From the NCBI GenBank assembly GCA_035943935.1, contig DASZBR010000005.1, positions 62,001-126,000 on the forward strand: DNA of 64,000 bases, read 5' to 3'. The position numbers and the translations under genes were made by a program. Under the pieces are notes generated by a model. It was not told the DNA's origin, ran no database searches, and saw only the letters and a list, made by a program, of their open reading frames with translations. The stretch is from DASZBR01 sp035943935. Lineage in GTDB: Bacteria > Pseudomonadota > Gammaproteobacteria > DASZBR01. Of the stretch, positions 33,177 through 41,148 are shown one piece after another. Position 1 is the stretch's first letter. Each line of letters opens with the position of its first letter.

Positions 33177-34085
33177 ATGTCGAGTGTCAATTTCAACCTG
33201 CTTAAGGCGTTAGACTCGCTGTTATCTGAACAGCATGTCTCTAAAGCGGGAGAGCGGGTCGGCATAACCCAATCTGCGATGAGTATTGCGCTGGGTCAGT
33301 TACGGATTATTTATAAAGACGAGTTGCTGGTTCGCGGCGCGCAGGGGCGCATGGAGCTAACGGAATTCGCTAAAAATTTATCTGTGCCAGTTAGAGAAGC
33401 CATTCGGCATATCGAGACCGTATTTGTGGCACATAAGCCGTTTGAGCCCAGTACGTCAAATCGAACATTTCATATTGGCATGTCAGATTATATTGCTTTC
33501 GTTATATTGCCGAGATTAATGCGCAGACTCGCGCGTCTCGCGCCCGATATTAAAATCGTTCAGCATGCCGTTAATCATATGGATGGCTTAAAAACTATAG
33601 AAGATCATGGCTTAGATGTTGTGATGGGGGATTTCAAATCTGTCCCACAAAGTTTAAAAACCATATCTTTATTTACTGATAAGGGCGTTATCGTTGCGGA
33701 TAAAAAACACCCGGCTTTTCATCGAGGCGCATTAACAACGAAGATGCTGACAGAATATCCGCAGGTATTTGTAGCACTCGAAAGCCAGCCGGAAGAAAAT
33801 TTTATTGCAGAAATGCTTAAAAAGATGGGACATTCTATTAAGATAAGCTTAATCACGCCGCATACGTTAATTGCATTACAGACTTTACCGGGTACTACGT
33901 TAATGACTAATACCGTAGAAAGATTAGCGAAACCTTTTCTTGAGCCCTTAGGTTTAGCAATGCACGAAACGCCGTATAAATTACGTCATTATCACGCGCA
34001 ATTGTATTGGCATGCGCGTAATCAAAATGATCAAGGGCATAAGTGGTTGAGAGAATTAATTAAAGAAATTGCGAGAGTTTTATGA
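33177..34085 (+). CDS. LysR-family regulator, NodD-like
   Basis: A 302-residue LTTR. The N-terminus FNLLKALDSLLSEQHVSKAG, then ITQSAMSIALGQLRIIYKDE, is the NodD/SyrM/LeuO-type winged helix. The effector domain follows from about residue 90 (FHIGMSDYIAFVILPRLMRR). It is divergent from Dabb and the MFS pump, with about 100 AT-rich bases between them, so control of those genes is likely. Its stop overlaps the GNAT start by four bases. Confidence 0.9.
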   Translation: MSSVNFNLLKALDSLLSEQHVSKAGERVGITQSAMSIALGQLRIIYKDELLVRGAQGRMELTEFAKNLSVPVREAIRHIETVFVAHKPFEPSTSNRTFHIGMSDYIAFVILPRLMRRLARLAPDIKIVQHAVNHMDGLKTIEDHGLDVVMGDFKSVPQSLKTISLFTDKGVIVADKKHPAFHRGALTTKMLTEYPQVFVALESQPEENFIAEMLKKMGHSIKISLITPHTLIALQTLPGTTLMTNTVERLAKPFLEPLGLAMHETPYKLRHYHAQLYWHARNQNDQGHKWLRELIKEIARVL

Positions 34086-34618
34086 AGATAATTGAAACAG
34101 AAAGACTGATTTTAAGAACATGGAAAGATAATGATGCGGATGAATTTTACCGCATCAATCAAGATCCTAGTGTTATTGAATTTTTGCTTGGGCCTTTAAC
34201 TTTGCAAGAAGTAAAAGATTTTATTGCATCGGTGAATCAACAGTTTGATAAAACGGGATACACGCTTTTTGCAGTAGAAGAAAAATCAAGCGGAAAACTC
34301 ATTGGTTTTATTGGTCTCAGTTCGCCAACATGGGAGTCTCACTTTACGCCTTGTGTAGAAATTGGATGGCGTTTGGGGTCAGAGTTTTGGAATAAAGGTT
34401 ATGCAACGGAAGGCGCAAAAGCTGTTTTAAAATATGGTTTTGAAACGGTCGGTCTGAAAGAGATCGTTTCATTTACGGTGCCTGCAAATGTTCGCTCAAT
34501 TCGTGTAATGGAAAGAATTGGAATGGTGCGTGATACGCGTGATGATTTTTTGCATCCTAAATTGTCGCCTGAGCATATGCTTTCTCAGCATATTCTATAT
34601 AGAATCAAAAGGCCGTGA
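34082..34618 (+). CDS. GNAT acetyltransferase, RimJ/RimL type
   Basis: A 178-residue acetyltransferase (IIETERLILRTWKDNDADEF, CVEIGWRLGSEFWNKGYATE, then ALVPANVRSIRVMERIGM-like segment FTVPANVRSIRVMERIGM). The family includes ribosomal-protein N-acetyltransferases and small-molecule acetyltransferases. It is translationally coupled to the LysR gene (ATGA overlap). A second, unrelated GNAT follows after 31 bases. Confidence 0.9.
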   Translation: MKIIETERLILRTWKDNDADEFYRINQDPSVIEFLLGPLTLQEVKDFIASVNQQFDKTGYTLFAVEEKSSGKLIGFIGLSSPTWESHFTPCVEIGWRLGSEFWNKGYATEGAKAVLKYGFETVGLKEIVSFTVPANVRSIRVMERIGMVRDTRDDFLHPKLSPEHMLSQHILYRIKRP

Positions 34619-34649
34619 TCTACGAACTGCACAAAATAGGATATAGATT

Positions 34650-35081
34650 ATGACGTATAAAATAAGCTTTGAAACAAATCCAACCGCTGAAGATATTCAA
34701 GTGCTGGGTGATGGCATTATTCAGTATGCCGTGCAGAAAAAAGACCATAAACCTATGGCGTTTTTTGCGATTTTTATCCGCGATGAAAACAATAAGATAC
34801 AAGGTGGATGTAGTTGTGTCATGTTGTATGGATGTTTATATATAGATTCTTTGTGGTTAACAGAATCATTGCGGCATCAACGATATGGTACTCAGCTAAT
34901 GTCATCGGCAGAAAAATATGGCAAAGAACAGGGTTGTACGTTCGCGTGTGTGAATACCATGGATTGGGAGGCGTTAGATTTCTACAAAAAACTAGGCTAT
35001 TACATTGAGTTTGAACGTCACGGGTTTGAAAAGGATTCTGTGTTTTATTTTTTACGTAAGGCGTTAATGTATCATGTGTGA
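34650..35081 (+). CDS. GNAT acetyltransferase
   Basis: A 143-residue acetyltransferase of a compact type: YKISFETNPTAEDIQVLGDG, GCSCVMLYGCLYIDSLWLTE, SLRHQRYGTQLMSSAEKYGK (acetyl-CoA loop RHQRYGT) and WEALDFYKKLGYYIEFER. The N-terminal pattern resembles stand-alone GNATs linked to antibiotic or polyamine acetylation, but no substrate is evident. It converges on the Fic gene. Confidence 0.87.
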   Translation: MTYKISFETNPTAEDIQVLGDGIIQYAVQKKDHKPMAFFAIFIRDENNKIQGGCSCVMLYGCLYIDSLWLTESLRHQRYGTQLMSSAEKYGKEQGCTFACVNTMDWEALDFYKKLGYYIEFERHGFEKDSVFYFLRKALMYHV

Positions 35082-35089
35082 GTCCTGTA

Positions 35090-36211
35090 TTAATCTGTAC
35101 TTTTAATTGGAAAATCTTTCAATAAGAAATCTGTACTTCTGCCTCCTTTCGGACTCTTTACCAATATCTCTTGTTCTATTAGGTTATTGATATCGCGCGC
35201 AGCAGTGTCTTGCGAGCATTTCATCATTTTAGCCCATTTGCTAGAAGTAAGATTACCGCTAAACCCATCAAATAAAATATTGAGCATAGTCACTTGTCTT
35301 TTATTGAGAATATTTTTTGAATGTCTTTCCCAAAATTTGGCTTTATTAAGAACGGTCTCTAACAGTGATTCGGATTTTAAAATAGCTTGATGTAAACATT
35401 GTAAAAACCATAGGATCCAGCGTGTAATATCCAAAGGGCCTTTTTGCGCACGTTCCAATTCTTCATAATACGCTTTGCGTTCCTTGGTAATTTGTGTCGA
35501 CATACTATAGTAACGATTCGGTTGGTTTTCAGCCTGTGCTAATACCATGTCGGTAATCGCTCGCGTAATTCGTCCATTGCCATCATCAAACGGATGCAAT
35601 GTAACAAACCAGAGATGTGCAATAGCCGCTTTGATAATCAGATCCATGTTTGTTTTGGGCTGATTAAACCATTCTAAGAATAGTTTAATTTCTTTGGGTA
35701 ATTTTTTTGCGGGCGGAGCCTGAAAATGAACTTTTTGTCTGCCATAACTTCCTGAAATAACCTGCATGGGGCCTTCGCTATCCGATCGCCAGAAGCCTGG
35801 ATTTACTAACATCATGCCACTCATCCCGGTTGGAAAAAGCGTCGCATGCCAATGACAAAGGCGTTTTTCTGTTAATGGTTTAGCATAATGACGCGTAGCA
35901 TCTAATAATACTTCGACAATTCCCTCTGCATGCCGGCTAACGGGTAACAATCCTGCAATATCCATCCCGAGATGTCTCGCTATTGAAGAGCGCACATCAT
36001 CTCTATTCAATACTTCGCCTTCTATTTCACTGGTTTTAATGGCTTCATCGGTCAGTGTTTTCAGCAATGCTTCTTCTTGCAGGCGAAACCCAAGATTTTC
36101 CATTTTCCCGAGCAGACGTCCTTGCTGAAATTTAACGGGCTGAAGCGCCTGATGAACCTTCTCGTTATCCCACGTAAAACGTGGCCAGCTCGGTTTTTGA
36201 TAGATATACAT
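35090..36211 (-). CDS. Fic-domain adenylyltransferase with C-terminal HTH
   Basis: A 373-residue Fic protein. The N-terminal DUF4172-like segment starts YQKPSWPRFTWDNEKV. The inhibitory-helix motif is KTSEIEGE ([ST]xxxE[GN]), which in class II Fic proteins blocks ATP until released. The catalytic motif is LHPFDDGNGRITRAI (HxFx[D/E]GNGRxxR), intact. The C-terminus is a winged helix (NKRQVTMLNILFDG, KCSQDTAARDINNLIEQEIL). Family members AMPylate proteins. A tandem palindrome array lies directly upstream, likely bound by its own HTH. Confidence 0.93.
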   Translation of the reverse strand: MYIYQKPSWPRFTWDNEKVHQALQPVKFQQGRLLGKMENLGFRLQEEALLKTLTDEAIKTSEIEGEVLNRDDVRSSIARHLGMDIAGLLPVSRHAEGIVEVLLDATRHYAKPLTEKRLCHWHATLFPTGMSGMMLVNPGFWRSDSEGPMQVISGSYGRQKVHFQAPPAKKLPKEIKLFLEWFNQPKTNMDLIIKAAIAHLWFVTLHPFDDGNGRITRAITDMVLAQAENQPNRYYSMSTQITKERKAYYEELERAQKGPLDITRWILWFLQCLHQAILKSESLLETVLNKAKFWERHSKNILNKRQVTMLNILFDGFSGNLTSSKWAKMMKCSQDTAARDINNLIEQEILVKSPKGGRSTDFLLKDFPIKSTD

Positions 36212-36214
36212 GCC

Positions 36215-36318
36215 ATAATCTCCGCAAATTGTGCGGAGATTATAACCCGTATTCTCCGCATGCGCTAGTATAATCTCCGCAAATTATGCGGAGATTAGAG
36301 GGGCTATTCTCCGCATGG
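36215..36318. promoter_or_regulatory. Tandem 55-bp operator array upstream of fic
   Basis: Two ~55-base direct repeats (starting 36215 and 36270). Each contains a palindrome ATAATCTCCGCA-N5-TGCGGAGATTAT (12-bp arms in the first, 11-bp in the second) followed by a half-site TATTCTCCGCATG (about 36249 and 36304). Thus four to six copies of CTCCGCA lie between the fic ATG and the divergent Dabb gene. The symmetry fits a dimeric HTH repressor. Confidence 0.75.
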
Positions 36319-36394
36319 GGTGCTTCACTGCCTGAACCGGGGGGTTATCCGTTATACTGGGGTTCCACCCAGCTAGCAAAAGGCCTGCAAGATC

Positions 36395-36706
36395 ATGACC
36401 ATTCGACATATTGTATTACTCCGTTTCAAGCCTTCGCTCTCAAAAACAGACATCGAAAAAATTATGCAAACGTTTGGGGGTTTAAAAAACAGCATCCCGC
36501 AAATAATGTCGTTTTCCTGGGGTGAAAATAATAGCCCAGAAAATCTACATCAGAGGTATTTGCATGGATTTATCATGGAATTTAAAAACGATCTCGACAG
36601 AAAAATTTACTTAGAACATCCGGAACATATTAAGCTTGCGCAAGAATTGATTCATCCGGCGATCGTCGAAGGTGCTTTACCTGTTGTGTTTGATTATGTG
36701 ATTTAG
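36395..36706 (+). CDS. Dabb (stress-responsive alpha-beta barrel) protein, copy 2
   Basis: A 103-residue Dabb-fold protein: MTIRHIVLLRFKPSLSKTDI, SWGENNSPENLHQRYLHGFI, EHPEHIKLAQELIHPAIVEG. HxxHxxL...HP is the typical family pattern. It is paralogous in fold to the 32764 gene but clearly different in sequence. It is divergent from fic; a TATACT at about 36353-36358 may be its -10. A fragment of a hydrolase gene lies just downstream. Confidence 0.85.
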   Translation: MTIRHIVLLRFKPSLSKTDIEKIMQTFGGLKNSIPQIMSFSWGENNSPENLHQRYLHGFIMEFKNDLDRKIYLEHPEHIKLAQELIHPAIVEGALPVVFDYVI

Positions 36707-36727
36707 GAAAAAGGCATGTGTTCATTT

Positions 36728-36796
36728 CCAATCCCATGCAGTATCAAAATAACCGGATTGTTTTTCCGTATCCATATTGAGATGCGTATGATATGC
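36728..36796 (-). pseudogene. 69-bp remnant of the RBBP9-like hydrolase gene at 39508
   Basis: These 69 bases match 39721-39789 at 64 positions without gaps, in the same orientation. On the minus strand they would encode part of the segment YHTHLNMDTEKQSGYFDTAW of the intact gene. Nothing else of the gene is left here. It marks a past duplication or rearrangement around the SDR-kinase-NMO block. Confidence 0.82.
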
Positions 36797-36829
36797 CTGT
36801 AATCGTAACTACCACTGAGAGAGGTTGTG

Positions 36830-37585
36830 ATGAAACTAAAAGATAAAATTGCCATAGTTACAGGCGGTTCGCGAGGAATTGGTGCAGCTATTTGTCGCGC
36901 TTATGCCAGAGAAGGTGCAACGGTTATTATCGTCAATAAAAATCATCCTGAAAAAGCGATGGAAGTCGCGAATCAAATTAAACAGGACGGTGGTTTAGCG
37001 CAAGCAATAGCCTGTGATATTGCTGATCCAGCGTCTGTGAAAAGTCTCGTTCAACAAGTGATTAAACAATATCACCGTGTTGATATTCTCGTGAATAACG
37101 CAGGGACATTGATATTCAAAAGCTTTGAAGACCACACGTTAGAAGAATGGAATTTTACAATCAATACAAATCTCACCAGCGCTTTCTTGCTATCTCAAGC
37201 GGTAGTACCCCATATGAAAAAACAACACTATGGCAAAATTATTTTTATTTCATCACTTGCAGCGATTCGCGGTGTCGGTGGAGCTGCTGCTTATTCTGCA
37301 AGTAAAGGCGGAATATTAGCGATGGCAAAATCTATGGTGGCTGAACTCGCGGGTGATGGCATTAATGTAAATCTTATTACGCCAGGTTTTACTGCAACAC
37401 CGATGAATCAAGACTTGCGCAATGATCCTCATTTTATGCAGCAAATCAAACCGACACCGTCGGGACATCATGTCATGCAACCGGAAGATCTTACGGGTGC
37501 AGCGGTTTATCTTGCCTCTGAAGATTCCAAAACCGTACATGGTTTAGATTTAATTGTTGATGGTGGTGTGGCGGCAGTGCAGTGA
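36830..37585 (+). CDS. SDR-family oxidoreductase, FabG-like
   Basis: A 251-residue short-chain dehydrogenase. The cofactor motif is VTGGSRGIGAA, then ACDIADPASVKSL, the structural motif LVNNAGTL, catalytic Ser in IIFISSLAA, and AAYSASKGG with Tyr and Lys of the YxxxK pair. The end GLDLIVDGGVAAVQ is typical of 3-oxoacyl-ACP reductase relatives. GAGAGAGG precedes adjacent GTG and ATG codons; ATG 36830 is used. It is followed by a kinase-like gene at 26 bases. Confidence 0.92.
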   Translation: MKLKDKIAIVTGGSRGIGAAICRAYAREGATVIIVNKNHPEKAMEVANQIKQDGGLAQAIACDIADPASVKSLVQQVIKQYHRVDILVNNAGTLIFKSFEDHTLEEWNFTINTNLTSAFLLSQAVVPHMKKQHYGKIIFISSLAAIRGVGGAAAYSASKGGILAMAKSMVAELAGDGINVNLITPGFTATPMNQDLRNDPHFMQQIKPTPSGHHVMQPEDLTGAAVYLASEDSKTVHGLDLIVDGGVAAVQ

Positions 37586-37610
37586 GTAATTAACTATACG
37601 GGAGCATAAC

Positions 37611-38114
37611 ATGAACAAACCTAAGCGTATTTTCGTCGTCGGACACATGGGTGCAGGTAAATCATTGTTCGCTGATGCATTAGCGAAAAAATTGGGTTGG
37701 CAGTATATCGATGCTAATCCCAGTTTGGAGCGTTACATTGGACGAAGTTTGCATGAAATACTGGGAAAACACGGTGAAGAAGCTTTTCATGAATGTGAAG
37801 CTCAAATTATTTCTCGTTATATCGGCGAAGATCACGTTGTGGTCGTCATGGAAGAAGCGGTGATTGCTACTGAAAAAAATAGAAAATTGTTGTCCCCAGA
37901 ATTTGTTATTTATTTAAAAGTCTCCGTGCTGACGCAAATTGAACGAATGGCAGATGGTCGAATTCCGCTATTGCCCATCGCTGATTTCAAAGCATTTCTC
38001 GATAAACAGCATCATGAGCGCGATAGTTTTTTTGAAGAGGTCGCGACGTTAATTATAGAATCTGTGTCTGTTGAGGGAGATGTGAGTCAAGTAATGAAGG
38101 CGTTTGAAAAATAA
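37611..38114 (+). CDS. Shikimate-kinase-like P-loop protein
   Basis: A 167-residue P-loop kinase fold. Walker A is VVGHMGAGKSLFADALAKKL. YIDANPSLERYIGRSLHEIL aligns with the shikimate-binding region of AroK (D-x-D then R). FHECEAQIISRY matches the FRxxE segment but has His for Arg, and the usual GGG motif is replaced by VMEEAVI. These changes argue against true shikimate kinase activity; gluconate- or another small-molecule kinase is possible. It is co-directional with the SDR gene. Confidence 0.75.
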   Translation: MNKPKRIFVVGHMGAGKSLFADALAKKLGWQYIDANPSLERYIGRSLHEILGKHGEEAFHECEAQIISRYIGEDHVVVVMEEAVIATEKNRKLLSPEFVIYLKVSVLTQIERMADGRIPLLPIADFKAFLDKQHHERDSFFEEVATLIIESVSVEGDVSQVMKAFEK

Positions 38115-38120
38115 TAATAA

Positions 38121-39149
38121 CTATAACGTTTTTTGTATATTTTCGCTTAACGCTTGCATCAACTCCGCCGCAGATACCGCCTTGCATAAATACGCTGCTT
38201 CTCCGGCCCACATCGACATAAAATCAGTATTGTTTTGTTTTGAGGCTTCTTGTCGCATCTGTTTGGTCAGTGCATTTTGAATGGGATAATCCAGAATTTC
38301 TTTTTCATGCGGTTGCATGTTAACGATAAATTTATTTTTAAGTCCACGGGCTAATTTCCCAGAAAAAGCTCGTGTTAATACGGTGGAATTATTTTTAGCA
38401 TGTAATAAAGCTTTTTTATAATTAGCATGAATGCCGGATTCTGTGCAGGTTAAAAATGCTGTGCCCATTTGTACTGCAGAAGCACCTAATTTTAATAAGG
38501 TTATTATTTCTTGTGCATTCATGATGCCACCGGCTGCAATAACAGGAATTTTTATTTCTGGAATGACTGTCGAGAGTAGTGATTTTAGTTTAACCAGACT
38601 ATTCTCTGGTTTATCGAGAAAACTCCCGCGATGTCCACCCGCTTCGCTGCCCTGTAATACGATTGCATCTATATTATTTTTTTGAAGCAATTTTGCTTCG
38701 CTTAGAGTTGTTGCAGTACCCACTAATAAAATATTATTTTCCTTGAATTTTTCTATCCATTCTCTAGAAGGTATTCCAAAGGTAAAACTAAAAACAGAAA
38801 TTTTTTCTTCAAGCAAAACATTCATTTGATCATCAAACGCTGGGGAATAGGGTGGTTTTATAGTATTTATAGTTGTATTTAATTCAGCACAAGAAGCTTG
38901 AACAATTTTTCTAGCTTGTTCTATTTGATGATCTGTTGCGTGATGTTCTTCGGGGATGAATAAATTTACCGCAAAAGGCTTGCTGGTTAATGCGCGGATT
39001 TTTCTGATGGAGCTTCTGATTTCATCGGGAGATAGATAACCCGCTGCGAATGATCCGAGCCCGCCGGCATTAGAAACGGCTGCAACTAATTCAGGAGTGG
39101 TTGCGCCGCCTGCCATCGGAGCTTGAATAATTTTCGTGTGTGGCCACAT
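38121..39149 (-). CDS. Nitronate monooxygenase (2-nitropropane dioxygenase family)
   Basis: A 342-residue FMN TIM-barrel enzyme. IIQAPMAGGATTPELVAAVS at the start, GGLGSFAAGYLSPDE, LQGSEAGGHRGSF (family His and phosphate-loop region), IPVIAAGGIMNAQEII and ASAVQMGTAFLTC are all hallmarks. It oxidises propionate-3-nitronate or alkyl nitronates with O2, a detoxification role. It converges with the kinase-like gene and is preceded by a cupin and a hydrolase on the same strand, probably in one transcript. Confidence 0.93.
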   Translation of the reverse strand: MWPHTKIIQAPMAGGATTPELVAAVSNAGGLGSFAAGYLSPDEIRSSIRKIRALTSKPFAVNLFIPEEHHATDHQIEQARKIVQASCAELNTTINTIKPPYSPAFDDQMNVLLEEKISVFSFTFGIPSREWIEKFKENNILLVGTATTLSEAKLLQKNNIDAIVLQGSEAGGHRGSFLDKPENSLVKLKSLLSTVIPEIKIPVIAAGGIMNAQEIITLLKLGASAVQMGTAFLTCTESGIHANYKKALLHAKNNSTVLTRAFSGKLARGLKNKFIVNMQPHEKEILDYPIQNALTKQMRQEASKQNNTDFMSMWAGEAAYLCKAVSAAELMQALSENIQKTL

Positions 39150-39169
39150 GAGTTAGTCTTCCTTTTAAT

Positions 39170-39511
39170 TCAATCAACAATTTGATGTTGTTCTTTAGTC
39201 CATGCAGGTCTGCACGACAGAAAAAGCTGCATATTCCCTTCCCAGTAATATTTTTCGCCGGGTTCAATCATAACTACATCACCTGTATTTAAGAGGTGTA
39301 CTTCGTCATTGATAACGATTTTGCCTTGACCTTCAAGTACATAGCCAAGTTCAGCGCATTCATGATTGATGACGCGTCGTTCTTCAGGGTATCGGCCTGA
39401 TATCGTGGCAACGGCGACATTAAACATGCCATTAATAAGCGGATGTTCAGTTACTTTACAGGCTGAGCTATTCGTTTTTTCTACAGATTGGTGCTTTTTA
39501 GATAATTTCAT
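39170..39511 (-). CDS. Cupin-domain protein
   Basis: A 113-residue single cupin domain. The motif 1 region INHECAELGYVLEGQGKIVI keeps a His and a Glu, and motif 2 is LLNTGDVVMIEPGEKYYWEG, where the usual His is replaced by Tyr or Trp. Metal binding is therefore doubtful, and a ligand-binding role is possible. Its ATG overlaps the hydrolase stop by four bases, and nitronate monooxygenase follows after 20 bases. Confidence 0.8.
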   Translation of the reverse strand: MKLSKKHQSVEKTNSSACKVTEHPLINGMFNVAVATISGRYPEERRVINHECAELGYVLEGQGKIVINDEVHLLNTGDVVMIEPGEKYYWEGNMQLFLSCRPAWTKEQHQIVD

Positions 39512-40068
39512 TTTCGTGCTCCTACGTTTCGGATGACCGCGTGTGATAATTCAGGAAAACCCGGTTTAAAATAATCTCCCCCAAAATGCCCATCGTTTTT
39601 ATATTCGTGATATTCACAGTTAAGTTGAGTATGAATATGGCGAGGTTCTTCAACAGGAATCCACGGATCATTTTGTGAGGCGAATAAAATAGTCCATTGT
39701 TGATTGTTTTTAATACTTGTCCAATCCCATGCGGTATCGAAATAACCGGATTGTTTTTCCGTGTCCATATTGAGATGGGTATGATACGCACCGACGAGTA
39801 CGGAGCCTAAAATGCGCTGTTTTTCAGCGATTCGCATTGCTGCAATTGCGCCACTTGAATGGCCTATTAAAATAGTATTTTCATCAGTTTTTAAATTATC
39901 TAATAAAAATGGAATCCAGTATTGGGATCTGGCTAGATTATTATCAGGAAATTCTTCTGCGATAACCTGCAATCCTGCCGCTTCTAATTCTTTCTTAATC
40001 GCTGGGAACCAATTGTCACGTGGTGAACCGCCGCCGTTTCCGGGGATTAAAATAACTTTTGGGGTCAT
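39508..40068 (-). CDS. RBBP9/YdeN-family alpha/beta hydrolase
   Basis: A 186-residue small serine hydrolase. ILIPGNGGGSPRDNWFPAIK replaces the usual HG oxyanion segment, the nucleophile elbow is LIGHSSGAIAAM, the acid lies in ASQNDPWIPVEE and the late His is in NDGHFGGD. This pattern is typical of RBBP9/YdeN enzymes, whose physiological substrates are unknown. A 69-base remnant of this gene occurs at 36728. It is the first gene of a three-gene minus-strand unit, divergent from no close gene. Confidence 0.88.
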   Translation of the reverse strand: MTPKVILIPGNGGGSPRDNWFPAIKKELEAAGLQVIAEEFPDNNLARSQYWIPFLLDNLKTDENTILIGHSSGAIAAMRIAEKQRILGSVLVGAYHTHLNMDTEKQSGYFDTAWDWTSIKNNQQWTILFASQNDPWIPVEEPRHIHTQLNCEYHEYKNDGHFGGDYFKPGFPELSHAVIRNVGARK

Positions 40069-40172
40069 GGGATGAGAATACCTCTTAATTTAGTTGATTA
40101 AGCTAGCATAAACCTTATTTTAATAAGTTTTATTTTTGTTGTGGCACTGAGTTTGTTTTTTGTCGTTAGACA

Positions 40173-41039
40173 TCAGGAGTTAGTGAAAAAATCCATAAAC
40201 ACTTGAATCTTGGGGTCGCGATAGCGTTGATATTCATAATAGGCGCAAACGGGATGAGTCGCTTGTGTAAATTTTTCAAGCAGTCGTATCAGTTTTTTAT
40301 GTTTCAAATAATCCTCGACGTTATAGTGGTGCATCAAGATAATGCCCAGATCAAGCAGTGCTGCTTCGATCATTAAGGGTGCATTATTGATGGCGATTGT
40401 GGGGGTTAAAATCACTTCTTTGTGGTGATCTAACATGATCATATCGGCGCGTTTTCGTGAGCCATGCGTAATGTGGTGGTGTCGTAATAATTCAGCGGGT
40501 GTGTGCGGTGTACCGTGTTTTTTTAAGTAACCCGGTGACGCACAGAGAACATGCTGCGTTGAGAAAAATGGTTTTCTCACTAAGTTTTCATCCGCGGGCA
40601 TGGAGCTGCCGAATAAAATATCCATTTTCTTGGCATTAAAATCAGCAGGAACTTCTGCAATATCCAGATTTAATTTCAGTTCAGGATACAGTTCCATGAA
40701 GGAAACCAATTTTGGGAGAATAAATTTCCTTGCGAAATATTGATTAACACTGATTTTTAATTCGCCTTGCGGTTTTACTTTGGTTTGTATAACGGCTTGT
40801 TCTGCTTCGATAAAACCCTTCAATGCATTTTTCGCTTCGTGATAATACCGTTGGCCTGCATCCGTGAGCGACAAACCTTTTCGCCCGCGATTGATTAATT
40901 GCACACCCAAATGCGCTTCAAGTTTTGAAAGCTTTTTACTAATGGCGGCGTTGGTTTGATGCAATTTCGTGGCGGCTTTGTGAATCGCGCCTGTGTCCGC
41001 AATCGCAATCAGTGTTTCGGCTAGCTCTAATCGGTTCAT
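40173..41039 (-). CDS. LysR-family regulator
   Basis: A 288-residue LTTR. The winged helix is LAETLIAIADTGAIHKAATK, HQTNAAISKKLSKLEAHLGV, then INRGRKGLSLTDAGQRYYHE. The effector domain begins near residue 90 (GELKISVNQYFARKFILPKL), of the AaeR/CrgA-like group. The ~100 bases upstream hold candidate LysR boxes at 41048-41084 shared with the F-box-like gene. It could regulate either that gene or the hydrolase-cupin-NMO unit downstream. Confidence 0.92.
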   Translation of the reverse strand: MNRLELAETLIAIADTGAIHKAATKLHQTNAAISKKLSKLEAHLGVQLINRGRKGLSLTDAGQRYYHEAKNALKGFIEAEQAVIQTKVKPQGELKISVNQYFARKFILPKLVSFMELYPELKLNLDIAEVPADFNAKKMDILFGSSMPADENLVRKPFFSTQHVLCASPGYLKKHGTPHTPAELLRHHHITHGSRKRADMIMLDHHKEVILTPTIAINNAPLMIEAALLDLGIILMHHYNVEDYLKHKKLIRLLEKFTQATHPVCAYYEYQRYRDPKIQVFMDFFTNS

Positions 41040-41047
41040 ATCAGTCC

Positions 41048-41084
41048 TTAACTAAAAGTTAATTAATATTGATTTTATATCAAT
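41048..41084. promoter_or_regulatory. Two candidate LysR-type palindromes
   Basis: TTAACT-AAA-AGTTAA (41048-41062) and ATTGAT-TTTAT-ATCAAT (41068-41084) lie in tandem between the divergent LysR and F-box-like genes. Both are short perfect inverted repeats in an AT-rich region. Assignment to LysR binding is inference. Confidence 0.45.
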
Positions 41085-41148
41085 TTAATTCCATTTATTC
41101 AAGTATTAAAATGGTCTCCTATAAAAGCAATATACAGGAGACCTAATC

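Noticed and set aside
37611..38114. Naming the gene aroK
   Set aside because: Key substrate-binding motifs of shikimate kinase are altered.
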